A DNA stretch of 64,000 nt from Marinovum sp048263515 (lineage in GTDB: Bacteria > Pseudomonadota > Alphaproteobacteria > Rhodobacterales > Rhodobacteraceae): the NCBI RefSeq assembly GCF_048263515.1, contig NZ_JBLXEC010000018.1, positions 1-64,000 on the forward strand, given 5' to 3'. How positions within the stretch are numbered: the stretch's first letter is position 1; each line of letters begins with the position of its first letter. A program made the translations under genes and the position numbers. Below, in pieces: positions 1 through 10,646 of this stretch. The notes under the pieces are model-generated. The model made no database searches. It was not told the origin of the DNA and saw only the letters and a program-made list of their open reading frames with translations.

Positions 1-62
1 GGGGGGCTCTGCCCCGTCGCCTCTGGCGACTCCCCCGAGGGTATTTTCGAACAGAAGAAGAA
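1..62. repeat. Intergenic repeat family B, copy 1
   Basis: This copy has a G-run/C-run hairpin (GGGGGGCTCTGCCCC), then GAGGGTATTTTCGAACAG and AGAAG. The same architecture recurs near 10038-10109, 17775-17828 and 35104-35168, each time downstream of or between genes. Here it lies 3' of the MAPEG gene. The hairpin could end transcription, but no long U-tract follows it. The left edge may continue outside the window. Confidence 0.7.
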
Positions 63-73
63 GCGGGTCGTGC

Positions 74-484
74 TCATAGCAGGGCCGCCAGGAGCAGGAT
101 CAGGATGGAGAGCAGGCCCAGCGCCCAGAAGACGGAGCGCCAGGGCACCCAGCCGAAGGCATAGGCCGGGATGTAGAGCAGCCGGGCCAGCAGGTAGAGG
201 CCAGAGGCCAGGGCGGTGACGCCGCTGGCCTTGTCGGCGAAGGTGACGGTGAGCGTGGCGATGGCGAAGAGGATGAGGCTCTCGAAGTGGTTGTTCATCG
301 CGCGGTAGAGCCGCGCGGTGCGCAGGCTGACCTGATCCTCGAGCGCGCCGCCCAGCCGGGCGCGGTCGCGCGGGCCCAGGGTCTTGCCGAAGCCCAGTTC
401 GCGGTTGGCCGGGACCGCCATGAGGGCGATCTGGCCGATCTGCAGAAGTGCGGCGAGGGCGAGGGCGGTGAGCTCGGGGGTCAC
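74..484 (-). CDS. MAPEG-family integral membrane protein
   Basis: A protein of 136 aa if the GTG at 484 is the start. It has the hydrophobic four-helix pattern of MAPEG proteins and the family-like stretch YRAMNNHFESLILFA, where the N-x-x-E portion matches the glutathione/eicosanoid enzyme family. The reading frame is open further upstream, but the upstream residues are Arg/Pro-rich and not membrane-like, so the GTG was chosen. It lies at the 3' end of the sucCDAB transcription unit, after a small ABM-like gene. Enzymatic activity is unknown; bacterial MAPEG homologues are mostly uncharacterised. Family assignment is fairly sure, start less so. Confidence 0.75.
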   Translation of the reverse strand: MTPELTALALAALLQIGQIALMAVPANRELGFGKTLGPRDRARLGGALEDQVSLRTARLYRAMNNHFESLILFAIATLTVTFADKASGVTALASGLYLLARLLYIPAYAFGWVPWRSVFWALGLLSILILLLAALL

Positions 485-575
485 GGGTGCTGCGCGTCCC
501 GGGCGTGACCCGGGACCTCCTGGCTGGGGGCGGGCGAGAGGCCCCGGAGCAGGTCCGGGGCGGCGTGCGCGGAGG

Positions 576-839
576 TCATACCGTCTCGAGGATATGGCAG
601 GCCGCGTCGCGCACCCCGGCCTTCTCGGCCCGGGCCCTGGCGCGCGGGCTGTCGATGAAGTCGCGCGCCTTGTCGAGGTCATTGGCTTCGAAGAGGCAGA
701 ACACCCGCGTCGGATTGCCGTGCTCCTGCCAGATCTGCAGCAGCGAAAGGCCGGCGTTGCGCTGGGCCTCGGTGTCGGCATCGAACTGCGTCTTCCAGCC
801 GGCGAAATCGTCCAGGTCGTAACGGCAAAGCACTTGCAT
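576..839 (-). CDS. Small conserved protein, ABM/NIPSNAP-like dimeric alpha-beta barrel (putative)
   Basis: 87 aa beginning MQVLCRYDLDDFAGWK. The pattern (short beta strand, D-x-x-x-W-K, a central VFCLFEANDLDKARDFI strand-helix, and a C-terminal strand) resembles antibiotic-biosynthesis-monooxygenase-like small barrels. No catalytic residue can be assigned. It sits between sucB and the MAPEG gene on the same strand, so it is probably cotranscribed with the 2-oxoglutarate dehydrogenase genes. Function unknown; the fold assignment is inference from pattern. Confidence 0.7.
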   Translation of the reverse strand: MQVLCRYDLDDFAGWKTQFDADTEAQRNAGLSLLQIWQEHGNPTRVFCLFEANDLDKARDFIDSPRARARAEKAGVRDAACHILETV

Positions 840-942
840 CTGTGACTCCTCGTGTCCGGCCCCCGGGGCGGGGCGTTGGGTGAGGAACGCGCCTCACCCG
901 GTTGCAGGTCCGTCAGCGGCCGGGCCGAAGCCCGGCGCCAGG

Positions 943-2487
<1,545 letters not shown>

Positions 2488-2488
2488 A

Positions 2489-5461
2489 TCAGTCGTTTCC
2501 TTCAATCGTCAGCGCCTGGTCGACCAGCGCCTGTTGTTGAGCTTTGTGTTGCGAGGCAAGGCCGGTGGCAGGCGATGCGCTGGCGGCGCGGCCAACATAG
2601 ACCGGGCGGCTGTGGGTGGCGTTGATCCGGTTCAGAACCCATTCGAGGTTGGGCTCCATGAAGGTCCAGGCGCCCTGGTTCTTGGGCTCTTCCTGGCACC
2701 AGATCATCTGGGCATCCTTGAACCGTTCCAGCTCCTTGACCGCGGAAATCGCCGGGAAGGGATAGAACTGCTCGAAACGCATCAGGTAGATGTCGTCGAT
2801 GCCGCGCTTGTCGCGTTCCTCGAGCAGGTCGTAGTAGACCTTGCCCGAGCACATGACCACGCGCTTGATCTTGTCGTCGGCCACCAGTTCGGTGTCGGAG
2901 TTGCCCTTCTGCGCATCGTCCCAGAGAACGCGGTGGAAGGACGACCCGGTGATGAAATCCTCGGCCTCGGAGATCGCCAGCTTGTGACGCAGCAGCGATT
3001 TCGGCGTCATCAGGATCAGCGGCTTGCGGAAGGTCCGGTGCAGCTGACGACGCAGGATGTGGAAGTAGTTCGCCGGCGTGGTGCAGTTCGCCACGATCCA
3101 GTTGTCCTGGCCACACATCTGCAGGAAGCGTTCGAGCCGGGCAGACGAGTGCTCGGGGCCCTGACCTTCGTAGCCATGCGGCAGCAGGCAGACGAGGCCC
3201 GACATCCGCAGCCACTTGGATTCGCCGGAGCTGACGAACTGGTCGAACATGATCTGCGCGCCATTGGCAAAGTCGCCGAACTGCGCTTCCCAGGCCACGA
3301 GCGCGTTGGGCTCGGCCAGCGAATAGCCGTATTCGAAGCCGCTCACCGCGTATTCCGACAGAGCGCTGTCAATCACGTCAAAGCGGGCCTGGCCCTCGCG
3401 GATGTGGTTGAGCGGGTAGTAGCGCTCTTCGGTGTCCTGGTTGATGATGCCGGAGTGCCGCTGCGAGAAGGTGCCGCGGGTGGAATCCTGCCCCGACAGA
3501 CGCACCGGGTAGCCTTCGGTCAGGAGAGAGCCAAAGGCCAGCGCCTCGGCGGTCGCCCAGTCGAAGCCCTTGCCGCTGTCGAACATCTCTTTCTTGGCGT
3601 CGAGGATCCGCCCGACGGTGCGGTGCACCGGGAAGCCGTCGGGCAGGCGGGTCAGCGCTGTGCCCACTTCCTGCAGGGTCTCCGGCTTGATCGCGGTTTC
3701 GCCGCGCTGGTAGTCCTCTTCCGACTGCCGGTCGAGATGCGACCACTTGCCGTCGAGCCAGTCGGCTTTGTTGGGCTTGTAGTCCTTGCCGGCCTCGAAC
3801 TCTTCGTTGAGCTTGGCCTGAAAGGCGGCCTTCATGTCCTCGATCTCGCCCTCGGGGATCAAGCCGTCCTTGACCAGCCGCTCGGTGTACAGCGACAGGG
3901 TCGTCTTGTGACCCTTGATCTTCTTGTACATGATCGGGTTGGTGAACATCGGCTCGTCGCCTTCGTTGTGACCGAAGCGGCGGTAGCAGAAGATGTCGAT
4001 CACCACGTCCTTGTGGAACTTCTGGCGGAACTCGGTCGCCACCTTGGCGGCATGCACCACGGCCTCGGGGTCGTCACCGTTGACGTGGAAGATCGGCGCC
4101 TCGACCACCAGCGCGTTGTCGGTGGGATAGGGCGACGAACGCGAGAAGTGCGGCGCGGTGGTAAAGCCGATCTGGTTGTTCACCACGATGTGGATGGTGC
4201 CGCCGGTCTTGTGACCGCGCAGGCCCGAGAGCGCGAAACATTCCGCCACCACGCCCTGGCCGGCAAAGGCCGCGTCGCCGTGCAGCAGCACCGGGATCAC
4301 GGTGGAATGCTCGGTGTCGTTGCGCTGGTCCTGCTTGGCGCGGGCCTTGCCCAGAACCACCGGGTTCACCGCCTCGAGGTGCGAGGGGTTGGCGGTCAGC
4401 GACAGGTGCACCTTGTTGCCGTCGAACTCGCGGTCCGACGAAGCACCGAGGTGGTATTTCACGTCGCCCGATCCGTCCACGTCCTCGGGCTTGAAGCTGC
4501 CGCCCTGAAATTCGTTGAAGATCGCCTTGTAGGGTTTGTTCATCACGTTCGCCAGAACGCTCAGCCGGCCGCGGTGGGGCATGCCGATGACGATTTCCTC
4601 GACACCCAGCGCGCCACCGCGCTTGATGATCTGCTCCATCGCCGGGATCAGGCTCTCGCCGCCATCAAGGCCGAAGCGCTTGGTGCCCATGTACTTGACG
4701 TGCAGGAATTTCTCGAAGCCCTCGGCCTCGACCATCTTGTTGAGGATCGCCTTGCGACCCTCGCGCGAGAAGCGCACTTCCTTGCCATAGCCTTCGATCC
4801 GTTCCTTGAGCCAGGCCGATTGCTCGGGGTCGGAGATATGCATGTACTGCAGCGCGAAAGTGCCGCAATAGGTCCGCTTCACGATCTCGACGATCTGCCG
4901 CATCGAGGCGATCTGCAGCCCCAGAACGTTGTCGATGAAGATCGGCCGGTCCATGTCGGCGGCGGTGAAGCCGTAGGTCTTGGGGTCGAGCTCGGGGTGC
5001 GGGCTGTCCTGGCGCAGGCCCAGCGGATCGAGATCGGCGGCCAGGTGGCCGCGAATACGGTAGGCCCGGATCAGCATCAGCGCCCGGATGCTGTCGAGCA
5101 CGGCGCGCTGGATCTGGTCGTCGGTCAGTTCGACGCCCTGCGCACGGGCCTTGTCGGAGATTTTCTTGCCGGCGGCCTTGGCTTCGGCCGGCGGGGTCAT
5201 CGGCCATTCGCCGGTCAGCGCGGCGGTGACGTCGTCACCGGGCTGCGGCGGCCAGTCGGCGCGCGCCCAGGAGGGGCCCTGCGCCTCTTTCTTGACGTCC
5301 AGGTCATCGTCGCCGAGCTGCCGGAAGAATTCCTGCCAGGACTCGTCGACCGCGGTCGGATCGCTGGCATAGCGCGCGTACATCTGTTCCAGATAGGCCG
5401 CGTTGTGGCCTTGCATGAAGCTCGAGGCCTTGAAGATGTCGTTGGGGCTTTGGTCGGTCAT
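2489..5461 (-). CDS. sucA: 2-oxoglutarate dehydrogenase E1 component
   Basis: Thiamine-diphosphate-dependent decarboxylase of the TCA cycle; it oxidatively decarboxylates 2-oxoglutarate and loads the E2 lipoyl arm. 990 aa, normal for the family. Typical motifs are present: the N-terminal E2-binding helix (SFMQGHNAAYLEQMYARY), IGMPHRGRLSVLANV, LLHGDAAFAGQG and the RRFGHNEGDEP segment. The start MTDQSPNDIFK at 5461 was preferred over an in-frame ATG 13 codons upstream because the family begins here. It follows sucD by 98 bp and is directly coupled to sucB. Confidence 0.98.
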   Translation of the reverse strand: MTDQSPNDIFKASSFMQGHNAAYLEQMYARYASDPTAVDESWQEFFRQLGDDDLDVKKEAQGPSWARADWPPQPGDDVTAALTGEWPMTPPAEAKAAGKKISDKARAQGVELTDDQIQRAVLDSIRALMLIRAYRIRGHLAADLDPLGLRQDSPHPELDPKTYGFTAADMDRPIFIDNVLGLQIASMRQIVEIVKRTYCGTFALQYMHISDPEQSAWLKERIEGYGKEVRFSREGRKAILNKMVEAEGFEKFLHVKYMGTKRFGLDGGESLIPAMEQIIKRGGALGVEEIVIGMPHRGRLSVLANVMNKPYKAIFNEFQGGSFKPEDVDGSGDVKYHLGASSDREFDGNKVHLSLTANPSHLEAVNPVVLGKARAKQDQRNDTEHSTVIPVLLHGDAAFAGQGVVAECFALSGLRGHKTGGTIHIVVNNQIGFTTAPHFSRSSPYPTDNALVVEAPIFHVNGDDPEAVVHAAKVATEFRQKFHKDVVIDIFCYRRFGHNEGDEPMFTNPIMYKKIKGHKTTLSLYTERLVKDGLIPEGEIEDMKAAFQAKLNEEFEAGKDYKPNKADWLDGKWSHLDRQSEEDYQRGETAIKPETLQEVGTALTRLPDGFPVHRTVGRILDAKKEMFDSGKGFDWATAEALAFGSLLTEGYPVRLSGQDSTRGTFSQRHSGIINQDTEERYYPLNHIREGQARFDVIDSALSEYAVSGFEYGYSLAEPNALVAWEAQFGDFANGAQIMFDQFVSSGESKWLRMSGLVCLLPHGYEGQGPEHSSARLERFLQMCGQDNWIVANCTTPANYFHILRRQLHRTFRKPLILMTPKSLLRHKLAISEAEDFITGSSFHRVLWDDAQKGNSDTELVADDKIKRVVMCSGKVYYDLLEERDKRGIDDIYLMRFEQFYPFPAISAVKELERFKDAQMIWCQEEPKNQGAWTFMEPNLEWVLNRINATHSRPVYVGRAASASPATGLASQHKAQQQALVDQALTIEGND

Positions 5462-5559
5462 CTTTGCACCTTTGGCGGACGTGAACCGGTTGTCTTTCAT
5501 CGGTAGGGCGGGGGTGACCCCGCCATACCATAGGATTGTTTTCGGCCTCTGACAGGGGG

Positions 5560-6447
5560 TCAGCCCTTGTCGATGGCTTCCTTGACCGCTTCGCCCAGGG
5601 TTGCCGGGCTGTCGGCCACGACGATTCCGGCCGAACGCATTGCCTCGATCTTGTCGTCGGCACCGCCCTTGCCACCGGCGACGATGGCGCCCGCGTGGCC
5701 CATGCGACGGCCCGGAGGCGCCGTGCGACCGGCGATGAAACCGGCGGTGGGCTTCCAGCGGCCCTTCTTCTTTTCGTCTGCGAGGAATTGTGCCGCTTCC
5801 TCTTCGGCAGAGCCGCCGATCTCGCCGATCATGATGATCGACTGGGTCTCGTCATCGGCAAGGAACATCTCCAGCACGTCGATGTGCTCGGTGCCCTTGA
5901 TCGGGTCGCCGCCGATGCCTACGGCCGAGGACTGGCCGAGACCGAGGTCGGAGGTCTGCTTGACCGCCTCGTAGGTCAGCGTGCCCGAGCGCGAGACCAC
6001 GCCGACAGAGCCGCGACGGTGGATGTGGCCGGGCATGATGCCGATCTTGCAGGCGTCGGGCGTGATGACACCGGGGCAGTTCGGGCCGATCAGCCGCGAC
6101 TTCGAGGTTTCCAGCGCGCGCTTGACCTTCATCATGTCGAGCACAGGGATGCCTTCGGTGATGCAGACGATCAGCTCCATCTCGGCGTCGATCGCCTCGA
6201 GGATCGAGTCGGCGGCGAAGGGCGGCGGGACGTAGATGACCGAGGCATTGGCTTCGGTCTTGGCCTTGGCTTCGTGCACCGAGTTGAAGACCGGCAGGTC
6301 GAGGTGGGTCTGACCGCCCTTGCCGGGGGTGACGCCGCCGACCATCTTGGTGCCGTATGCGATGGCCTGTTCGGTGTGGAAGGTGCCCTGCGAGCCGGTG
6401 AGGCCCTGACAGATCACCTTGGTGTTTTCGTCTACGAGGACTGCCAT
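5560..6447 (-). CDS. sucD: Succinyl-CoA ligase alpha subunit
   Basis: Forms succinate plus NTP from succinyl-CoA together with SucC. 295 aa, standard length. The N-terminal CoA-binding Rossmann region contains the TGSQGTFHTEQ loop, and the phosphohistidine loop GHAGAIVAGGKG lies near residue 245. AAGGAG lies upstream of the ATG. The gap to sucC (about 85 bp) is filled by a REP pair, an unusual interruption inside an operon whose two products must be made in equal amounts. Confidence 0.98.
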   Translation of the reverse strand: MAVLVDENTKVICQGLTGSQGTFHTEQAIAYGTKMVGGVTPGKGGQTHLDLPVFNSVHEAKAKTEANASVIYVPPPFAADSILEAIDAEMELIVCITEGIPVLDMMKVKRALETSKSRLIGPNCPGVITPDACKIGIMPGHIHRRGSVGVVSRSGTLTYEAVKQTSDLGLGQSSAVGIGGDPIKGTEHIDVLEMFLADDETQSIIMIGEIGGSAEEEAAQFLADEKKKGRWKPTAGFIAGRTAPPGRRMGHAGAIVAGGKGGADDKIEAMRSAGIVVADSPATLGEAVKEAIDKG

Positions 6448-6472
6448 TTGAAGGAGTCTCCTTGTCGTTGTC

Positions 6473-6530
6473 GTAGGGTGGGTCTGCGACCCACCGAGAT
6501 CCGCGAAGGTGGGTTACAAACCCACCCTAC
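6473..6530. repeat. REP pair (BIME-like) between sucC and sucD
   Basis: Two REP units in opposite orientation, at 6473-6495 and 6508-6530. Each is an imperfect palindrome of the GTAGGGTGGGT...ACCCACC type. Together they can fold into one long hairpin in the sucC-sucD intercistronic RNA. The right unit ends three bases from the sucC stop codon. They match the eight units around the REP-associated transposase at 57.5-60.3 kb. Confidence 0.9.
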
Positions 6531-6532
6531 GA

Positions 6533-7726
6533 TTACCCTTTGACCGCTTTCACGATCTTCTGGGCGCCATCCTTCAAGTCGTCGGCGGCAATCACGTCAA
6601 CATCGCTGTTGTTGATGATCTCCTTGCCCTTCTCGACGTTGGTGCCTTCCAGACGCACCACCAGCGGCACCTTCAGGCCAACCTCTTTCACCGCGGCGAT
6701 CACGCCCTCGGCAATGACGTCGCAGCGCATGATGCCGCCGAAGATGTTGACCAGGATGCCTTTGACGTTGGGATCGGAGGTGATGATCTTGAACGCCTCG
6801 GTCACCTTCTCCTTGGTGGCGCCGCCACCGACGTCGAGAAAGTTGGCAGGCTCGGCCCCGTAGAGCTTGATGATGTCCATCGTCGCCATGGCAAGGCCCG
6901 CGCCGTTGACCATGCAGCCGATTTCGCCGTCGAGCGCGATGTAGTTGAGGTCGTACTTCGACGCCTCGAGTTCCTTGCTGTCCTCTTCAGAGGTGTCGCG
7001 CAGTTCGGCGATGTCGGGATGGCGGTAGATCGCGTTGCCGTCAAAGCCCATCTTGGCGTCGAGGCATTTCAGATCACCGCCGTCCGAGACGATCAGCGGG
7101 TTTATCTCGAGCATCTCCATGTCCTTGTCGATGAACAGCTGGTAGAGCGTGCCCATCAGCTGGACGCATTGCTTCACCTGCTTGCCTTCGAGGCCCAGCA
7201 TGAAGGCGATGCGGCGGCCGTGGAACGGCTGATAACCGGTGGCGGGATCGACCGAGAACGACAGGATTTTCTCGGGCGTCTCTGCCGCCACTTCCTCGAT
7301 GTCCATGCCGCCTTCGGTCGAGCAGACAAAGGACACGCGCGAAGTCTGACGGTCGACCAGCAGCGCGAGGTAAAGCTCTTTCTCGATACCGGAGCCGTCT
7401 TCGATGTAGATGCGGTTGACCTGCTTGCCCTCGGGGCCGGTCTGGTGTGTGACCAGCGTGCGGCCGAGCATCTTCTTGGCTTCCTCGGCGGCTTCCTCGA
7501 CCGACTTGGCCAGCCGCACGCCGCCTTTTTCGCCAGCGGAGGCTTCCTTGAAGGAGCCCTTGCCGCGGCCACCGGCGTGGATCTGGGCCTTGACCACCCA
7601 GAGCGGGCCGTCCATCTCGCCAGCCTTGGTCTTGGCCTCTTCCGCCTTGAGTACGACACGCCCGTCCGAAACCGGCGCACCGTAGGAGCGAAGCAGTGCC
7701 TTCGCCTGATACTCATGAATGTTCAT
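6533..7726 (-). CDS. sucC: Succinyl-CoA ligase (ADP-forming) beta subunit
   Basis: Nucleotide-binding partner of SucD. 397 aa, standard length. It starts with the family signature MNIHEYQAKALLRSYG and contains the ATP-grasp domain, then a CoA-ligase domain with GVILVNIFGGIMRC-like residues near 320. First gene of the sucCDAB unit. About 340 bp separates it from mdh upstream; that gap holds a terminator for mdh and paired GTGATCAC palindromes about 115-140 bp before the start codon, so the operon probably has its own promoter. Confidence 0.98.
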   Translation of the reverse strand: MNIHEYQAKALLRSYGAPVSDGRVVLKAEEAKTKAGEMDGPLWVVKAQIHAGGRGKGSFKEASAGEKGGVRLAKSVEEAAEEAKKMLGRTLVTHQTGPEGKQVNRIYIEDGSGIEKELYLALLVDRQTSRVSFVCSTEGGMDIEEVAAETPEKILSFSVDPATGYQPFHGRRIAFMLGLEGKQVKQCVQLMGTLYQLFIDKDMEMLEINPLIVSDGGDLKCLDAKMGFDGNAIYRHPDIAELRDTSEEDSKELEASKYDLNYIALDGEIGCMVNGAGLAMATMDIIKLYGAEPANFLDVGGGATKEKVTEAFKIITSDPNVKGILVNIFGGIMRCDVIAEGVIAAVKEVGLKVPLVVRLEGTNVEKGKEIINNSDVDVIAADDLKDGAQKIVKAVKG

Positions 7727-7813
7727 GGATCAACTGTCCCGTCTTGCTGCAATTGCATTGTGCCATTGCATATTGAAAACAGGTTTCTAAACGTAAAACT
7801 GTCGCATGGGCAC

Positions 7814-7867
7814 TGTTAGCGCAGAAAATCCGACATTTGTGATCACACGATTTCAGCGTGTGATCAC
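7814..7867 (-). promoter_or_regulatory. Putative operator region upstream of sucC (paired GTGATCAC, LacI-type half-site)
   Basis: The palindrome GTGATCAC occurs at 7839-7846 and 7860-7867, centres exactly 21 bp apart, each flanked by TTTGT or ACAAA-like bases. The same pair with the same spacing precedes sdhC. A TGTTAGCGC half-site lies at 7814-7822. The sequence pattern is direct observation. A GntR/FadR-type regulator (GT-N-AC palindromes), such as the TCA regulator AkgR described in Rhodobacter sphaeroides, is an inference; a LacI-type factor such as CceR could use the half-site. The rest of the 7727-8064 gap shows nothing else beyond the mdh terminator. Confidence 0.65.
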
Positions 7868-8013
7868 AAACCGTCAGTGGCCGTTGATGCTGGTATGAGC
7901 TGGCTGCGAATCACCTGGGAGTCTGCCTGCTTGTCCCTTGCGGACCTTGGGGAAACCGAGCGGCAGGTGTCGGCTTTGGCGCGCAACAGGTCGCGCGGCC
8001 CCGGTGACACAGC

Positions 8014-8041
8014 AAAAAGGGCGCCCCGGAAAGGACGCCCC
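8014..8041 (-). terminator. Rho-independent terminator of mdh
   Basis: On the minus strand GGGCGTCC and GGGGCGCCC form an eight-pair stem (one G-U) with a short loop, followed by TTTTTGC. It lies about 25 bp after the mdh stop codon and separates mdh from the sucCDAB unit. Confidence 0.8.
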
Positions 8042-8064
8042 TGAAAGTCTTGCGGGCCGCTGGA

Positions 8065-9027
<963 letters not shown>

Positions 9028-9095
9028 GAAATTTCTCCGGTCGGTGTTGAATTTGGCCGTTTGCGTAAGCCGGAATGCGGCGCTGTGCAAGAGCG

Positions 9096-9150
9096 CTGCG
9101 CTGCGGCGCGGTTTTGCGGATCGGCTGGAAGTGGCGGCTCGATAGCGCTA
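9096..9150 (-). promoter_or_regulatory. Putative control elements upstream of mdh
   Basis: CTGCGCTGCGGCGC at 9096-9109 matches a TGC-rich box also found upstream of mcl2, ecm/plsB-like and ccr. TAGCGCTA at 9143-9150 is a perfect 8-bp palindrome and matches the core of LacI-family operators. Either could serve mdh or the divergent TauE-type gene. No regulator gene is nearby, so assignment is inference. Confidence 0.4.
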
Positions 9151-9186
9151 AAGACCCGCGAACAAGGGACGTTAGGCGAGGCGGAC

Positions 9187-9942
9187 ATGCTGGAATTCAC
9201 CCCCGGATTTTTCGCGGTCGCCCTGCCGGCGGTGGCCTTTGCCGGGGTGTCCAAGGCCGGTTTCGGCTCTGGCGCCTCATTTGCAAGTGCCTCGATTCTG
9301 GCACTTGTTCTGCCGCCGGGGCTGGCGCTGGGCATCATGCTGCCGCTTCTGATGCTGATCGACGTGGCCAGCCTGAAGCCCTATTGGCGCCGCTGGTCCT
9401 GGCCCGAGGCACGGGCGTTGATGCTGGGCGCGCTGCCCGGCGTGACCCTGGGCGCGCTGCTCTATCGCGCGGCCGAAGACGATGCGATCCGGCTGTTGAT
9501 CGGGGCGATTTCGCTGGGGTTCGTCGCCTGGCAGATCAGCCTGGCGCGCGGCTGGATCACCCTGGGCGGCCGGCCGCTGCCGGTGCGCGGCGGCTATCTG
9601 GCGGGGATGACCGCCGGTTTCACCAGCTTCATCAGCCATGCCGGCGGGCCGCCGGCGGCGGTCTTTCTTCTGGGCCGCAAGCTCGACAAGACGCGCTATC
9701 AGGCGACCACGGTCATCGTCTTCTGGGCGATCAACCTGTTCAAGTTCGTGCCCTACAGCTTTCTCGGCATCTTCAGCCTGCAGACCCTTCAGGCCGACCT
9801 GCTGCTGGCGCCCGCCGCGCTGCTCGGTGCGTGGCTGGGGGTGAAGGCGCATCACATGATCCCCGAGCGGGCGTTCTTTGCGCTGACCTATGTGCTTTTG
9901 ACCTGCACCGGGTCGAAGCTGATCTTCGACGCTTTGACCTGA
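9187..9942 (+). CDS. TauE/SafE-family sulfite/anion exporter-like membrane protein
   Basis: 251 aa with about seven to eight hydrophobic segments. The N-terminal part carries the small-residue motif GVSKAGFGSG and the second half carries ISHAGGPPAAVFLLGRK, both typical of TauE/SafE (DUF81) transporters. Family members export sulfite or organosulfur anions, or transport other anions; the substrate is not predictable. Divergent from mdh with about 160 bp between the start codons. The ATG at 9187 was chosen because the upstream in-frame extension is antisense to mdh and lacks membrane character. Confidence 0.85.
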   Translation: MLEFTPGFFAVALPAVAFAGVSKAGFGSGASFASASILALVLPPGLALGIMLPLLMLIDVASLKPYWRRWSWPEARALMLGALPGVTLGALLYRAAEDDAIRLLIGAISLGFVAWQISLARGWITLGGRPLPVRGGYLAGMTAGFTSFISHAGGPPAAVFLLGRKLDKTRYQATTVIVFWAINLFKFVPYSFLGIFSLQTLQADLLLAPAALLGAWLGVKAHHMIPERAFFALTYVLLTCTGSKLIFDALT

Positions 9943-9945
9943 GGG

Positions 9946-10109
9946 TTTCGCCGCGCCTGCGCGCGTCGACGGGGGGCGGGCTGCGCCCGCCGGGGGAGTA
10001 TGAGTGGGGCGGCGCCTTGCCCGCAGTTTTTTTAGGTGGGGGGGCTTTGCCCCCCGGGCCTGCGGCCTCCCCCCAAGGGTATTTGTGAACAGAAGAAGCA
10101 GGGGGATCG
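9946..10109. repeat. Intergenic repeat family B, copy 2, with GC-rich leader segment
   Basis: The segment starts with a 25-bp sequence (9946-9970, TTTCGCCGCGCC...GTCGAC) repeated identically after sdhB at 17676-17700. It ends with the family-B block at 10038-10109: a G-run/C-run hairpin, then GGGTATTTGTGAACAG, AGAAGCAGG and GGATCGG. It fills the gap between the TauE-type gene and a convergent secreted-protein gene. The hairpin may terminate transcription, but the shared downstream sequence suggests a mobile or structural repeat. Confidence 0.75.
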
Positions 10110-10120
10110 GGCGTCTTCGG

Positions 10121-10441
10121 TCAGGCGTCGTTGCCCTTGGCGGGCAGGGGGTCCGAAAGGGTCTCGAAGGCCTGACCGGCGGCCATCAGGCAGGTGATGC
10201 CGTTGGCGGTGGTCACGGTGATGGTCCAGCTGCCAGTCTCTTGCGAGGCGAACAGCTCCATCACCGCGTTGTTGCCGCCTAGACCCATCGACTGGCGGCT
10301 TTCGCCATAGGTCTCGGCCAGTCGGGCGATCACCGCGGCGCGCGGCGCGCAATTGGGGTTGCCCTGCGCCGCGGCGCCCTGGGCGGCCAGCGCCAGCAGA
10401 CAGGCGCCGAGGCCGAGGCTGAGTTCGAAAGCATGTTTCAT
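10121..10441 (-). CDS. Small exported protein of unknown function
   Basis: 106 aa with a clear Sec signal peptide: MKH start, hydrophobic stretch about 8-20, AAA-type cleavage site near residue 25. The mature part is about 80 residues with two cysteines (NPNCAPR and ITCLMA) that could form a disulfide. No catalytic motif was recognised. It is divergent from mcl2, about 205 bp away, and convergent with the TauE-type gene. Probably periplasmic. Confidence 0.75.
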   Translation of the reverse strand: MKHAFELSLGLGACLLALAAQGAAAQGNPNCAPRAAVIARLAETYGESRQSMGLGGNNAVMELFASQETGSWTITVTTANGITCLMAAGQAFETLSDPLPAKGNDA

Positions 10442-10560
10442 GTCGGTCCCTCTGGTTGGGGGCAGCGCCGGAGGGGCCTGCCGATCCTGACCTCAGCCTG
10501 CCGAAAATTGGTTAAGACCGCGGTAAACCCACCGAACGGTGCCCGGAGACGCGTTTTTTT

Positions 10561-10637
10561 GCTGCGCTGCGGCGCTTCCCCTCTTGAACTTTTTGCAAAA
10601 GCCTGACCGTAATCCGCGCAACAATGTTGCAAGGAGG
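10561..10637 (+). promoter_or_regulatory. mcl2 upstream elements and Shine-Dalgarno
   Basis: Three elements are visible: a TGC-rich box GCTGCGCTGCGGCGC (10561-10575), the palindrome TTTTGCAAAA (10591-10600), and GCGCAACAATGTTGCAA (10616-10632), which resembles sequences before ecm and ccr. A strong AAGGAGG at 10631-10637 fixes the mcl2 start at 10647. ScfR-type regulators such as PccR are reported to bind TTTGCAAA-like sites; linking them here is inference. Confidence 0.5.
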
Positions 10638-10646
10638 ATCCTCTCG

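Noticed and set aside
484..578. 32-aa ORF from an ATG overlapping the stop of the 87-aa gene
   Set aside because: Its stop overlaps the MAPEG start (GTGA), so coupling looks attractive, but the sequence has no protein character.
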